From Candidatus Poseidoniales archaeon (GTDB lineage: Archaea > Thermoplasmatota > Poseidoniia > Poseidoniales > Poseidoniaceae), in contig QXYA01000095.1 in the NCBI GenBank assembly GCA_009887135.1, positions 1 to 64,000 on the forward strand: a stretch of 64,000 nucleotides of DNA, written 5' to 3'. The notes beneath the pieces are model-generated. The model was not told the origin of the DNA and made no database searches. It saw only the letters and a list, made by a program, of their open reading frames with translations. The stretch's first letter is position 1, and each line of letters begins with the position of its first letter. The translations under genes were made by a program, and so were the position numbers. Positions 63,117 through 64,000 of this stretch are shown here, piece after piece.

Positions 63117-64000
63117 ATGCAACTGCTAAAGCAAAGCGAGCAACATTGGAAACTTCGGATTGATTCTGAAGATGACTTATGGGTACTTGCAAGGTTTGCG
63201 ATTTCAGGAAGAAGCCTTGCAATGCTTGGTGAACGTAGAGATACAACAACTGCAGAATCGGGAGATCGGGCTAAGGCTGCTGAGCGAAAAAAGATGTGGA
63301 TTCAACTCAGAATTATCACCACTGAATACAAAACCTACTCCAATATCCTACGAGTGCATGGCACAATTGAACAAGCCCCAATAGACGTTGGTTCACACCA
63401 TACACATCTTATCGAAGTGGGAGATGAAATTGAGCTTCATTCACTACGTGGATTTCCTGAATACGACAGACTCTTGCTTGAGGAAACCATGAACTCCGAT
63501 AAGAAGAGTACTATATCGATCATCGTTGTTGAAAATGATGAAATTATTCTTTTTGAAGTTACACGGCGAGGATTGCGAGAAGGTGCTACGTGGACAATGC
63601 GCGGTGGAGGGAAGCGTGGTGATATTCGAACAAGTGAATCCGTTGCTAAATCGTTCCAACAACAAGTTGCAAAGGAGATTCTCGCTGCTACTTCAACAAA
63701 TAAACCTATGATCTTGTGTGGGCCAGGTCATGCGAGAGAACGATTACGTAATGTGATTATCACTCAAGACCCACAACGAACCATCCGGCTTGTATCCACA
63801 TCCATGGCAGGTCGCTCAGGAGCGAATGAAATTATTCGTGAAGGATTAGCAGATGAACTCCTCTCCCAATATGCAATTAGTAAAGAAATAAAATTACTGG
63901 AAGAGGTCTGGCTTCGTTTAAGTAAGAATGGAGCTGTGGCCTATGGTGAAAAAGAATTATCGAGAGCAATGAATGAAGGGGCAATAGAAACGTTACTCAT
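63117..64000 (+). CDS. pelA: mRNA surveillance protein Pelota, 3' end cut by window edge
   Basis: Pelota (Dom34) rescues stalled ribosomes together with aABCE1. About 294 N-terminal residues are visible: a Sm-like domain with HWKLRIDSEDDLWVLARFAI, a conserved R-rich stretch near 40-60, and from about 123 the central domain opening ISIIVVENDEIILFEV, then KPMILCGPGHARERL. The length of the family is about 345-360, so the C-terminal domain lies beyond the window. It follows fhs by 6 nt and is probably co-transcribed with it. Confidence 0.92.
   Translation, partial: MQLLKQSEQHWKLRIDSEDDLWVLARFAISGRSLAMLGERRDTTTAESGDRAKAAERKKMWIQLRIITTEYKTYSNILRVHGTIEQAPIDVGSHHTHLIEVGDEIELHSLRGFPEYDRLLLEETMNSDKKSTISIIVVENDEIILFEVTRRGLREGATWTMRGGGKRGDIRTSESVAKSFQQQVAKEILAATSTNKPMILCGPGHARERLRNVIITQDPQRTIRLVSTSMAGRSGANEIIREGLADELLSQYAISKEIKLLEEVWLRLSKNGAVAYGEKELSRAMNEGAIETLL

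Noticed and set aside
1..64000. Mobile elements, CRISPR arrays or prophage
   Set aside because: No transposase, integrase, phage structural gene or regularly spaced repeat was found; the only tandem repeat is inside the giant protein tail.

Overview
This window reads as a chromosomal segment of a planktonic euryarchaeon, most likely Marine Group II (Poseidoniales) or a close relative; the assignment is inferred from gene content, not from a phylogeny. Archaeal information-processing genes are present: TFB, ribosomal protein L40e, replication factor C small subunit, GatD, LonB, TrmI, UPF0147, Pelota and an intron-containing elongator tRNA-Met with a canonical bulge-helix-bulge. Mixed in are bacterial-type metabolic genes (MetK, formate-tetrahydrofolate ligase, an amn-type aminophenol pathway) and several very large secreted or membrane-anchored proteins. 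Genes are densely packed with 1 to 6 nt spacers or short overlaps, and many probable starts lie about 25 nt after a TATA-like element, suggesting leaderless transcripts. I see no insertion sequence, CRISPR array, prophage or rRNA, and no stretch over 300 bases lacks a gene.

Layout. 1-5.4 kb: purA (cut by the window edge) divergent from TFB, a small Cys-rich protein, a catalytically degenerate metallo-beta-lactamase-fold protein, L40e, a type IV prepilin-peptidase-like protein and UPF0147. 5.4-10.3 kb: AI-2E-family permease, MFS transporter, LonB. 10.3-18.8 kb: two large surface proteins (one with a thioredoxin-like CGHC site, one with an SGNH hydrolase domain and a zinc-ribbon tail) flanking trmI. 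18.8-23.5 kb: metK, then aspS, an alpha/beta hydrolase, an unusual SDR and a DUF6356-like protein. 23.5-32.9 kb: an amino-acid permease carrying a C-terminal EF-hand, then two minus-strand blocks encoding an aromatic-amine degradation route (LigB-type dioxygenase, a LigB-RidA fusion, a semialdehyde dehydrogenase, asparaginase-II-like and LLM flavin enzymes) with panB between them.

32.9-37.6 kb: a TPR-like protein, an exported DNase-I-like nuclease, a GHMP sugar kinase and a GH1 glycosidase fused to a sugar nucleotidyltransferase; the last two suggest scavenging of a glycoside and conversion to an NDP-sugar. 37.6-49.4 kb: two tandem, probably paralogous surface proteins of 865 and 3060 residues. 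49.5-54.8 kb: rfcS, a membrane protein, tRNA-Met, gatD and an acyl-CoA carboxylase beta subunit. 54.8-58.5 kb: a surface protein with an alpha/beta-hydrolase-like head, and aroE. 58.6-61.3 kb: two small membrane proteins, NfeD and a flotillin. 61.4-64 kb: formate-tetrahydrofolate ligase and pelota (cut by the window edge).

Overall the segment combines core archaeal genes with the equipment of a heterotroph living on dissolved organic matter: adhesive or degradative surface proteins, an exported nuclease, glycoside salvage, and amino-acid and aromatic-amine use. The most distinctive items are the LigB-RidA fusion with its neighbourhood, the permease-EF-hand fusion, the GH1-nucleotidyltransferase fusion, the tryptophan-rich cytoplasmic tails on surface proteins and two strong palindromes in intergenic regions.
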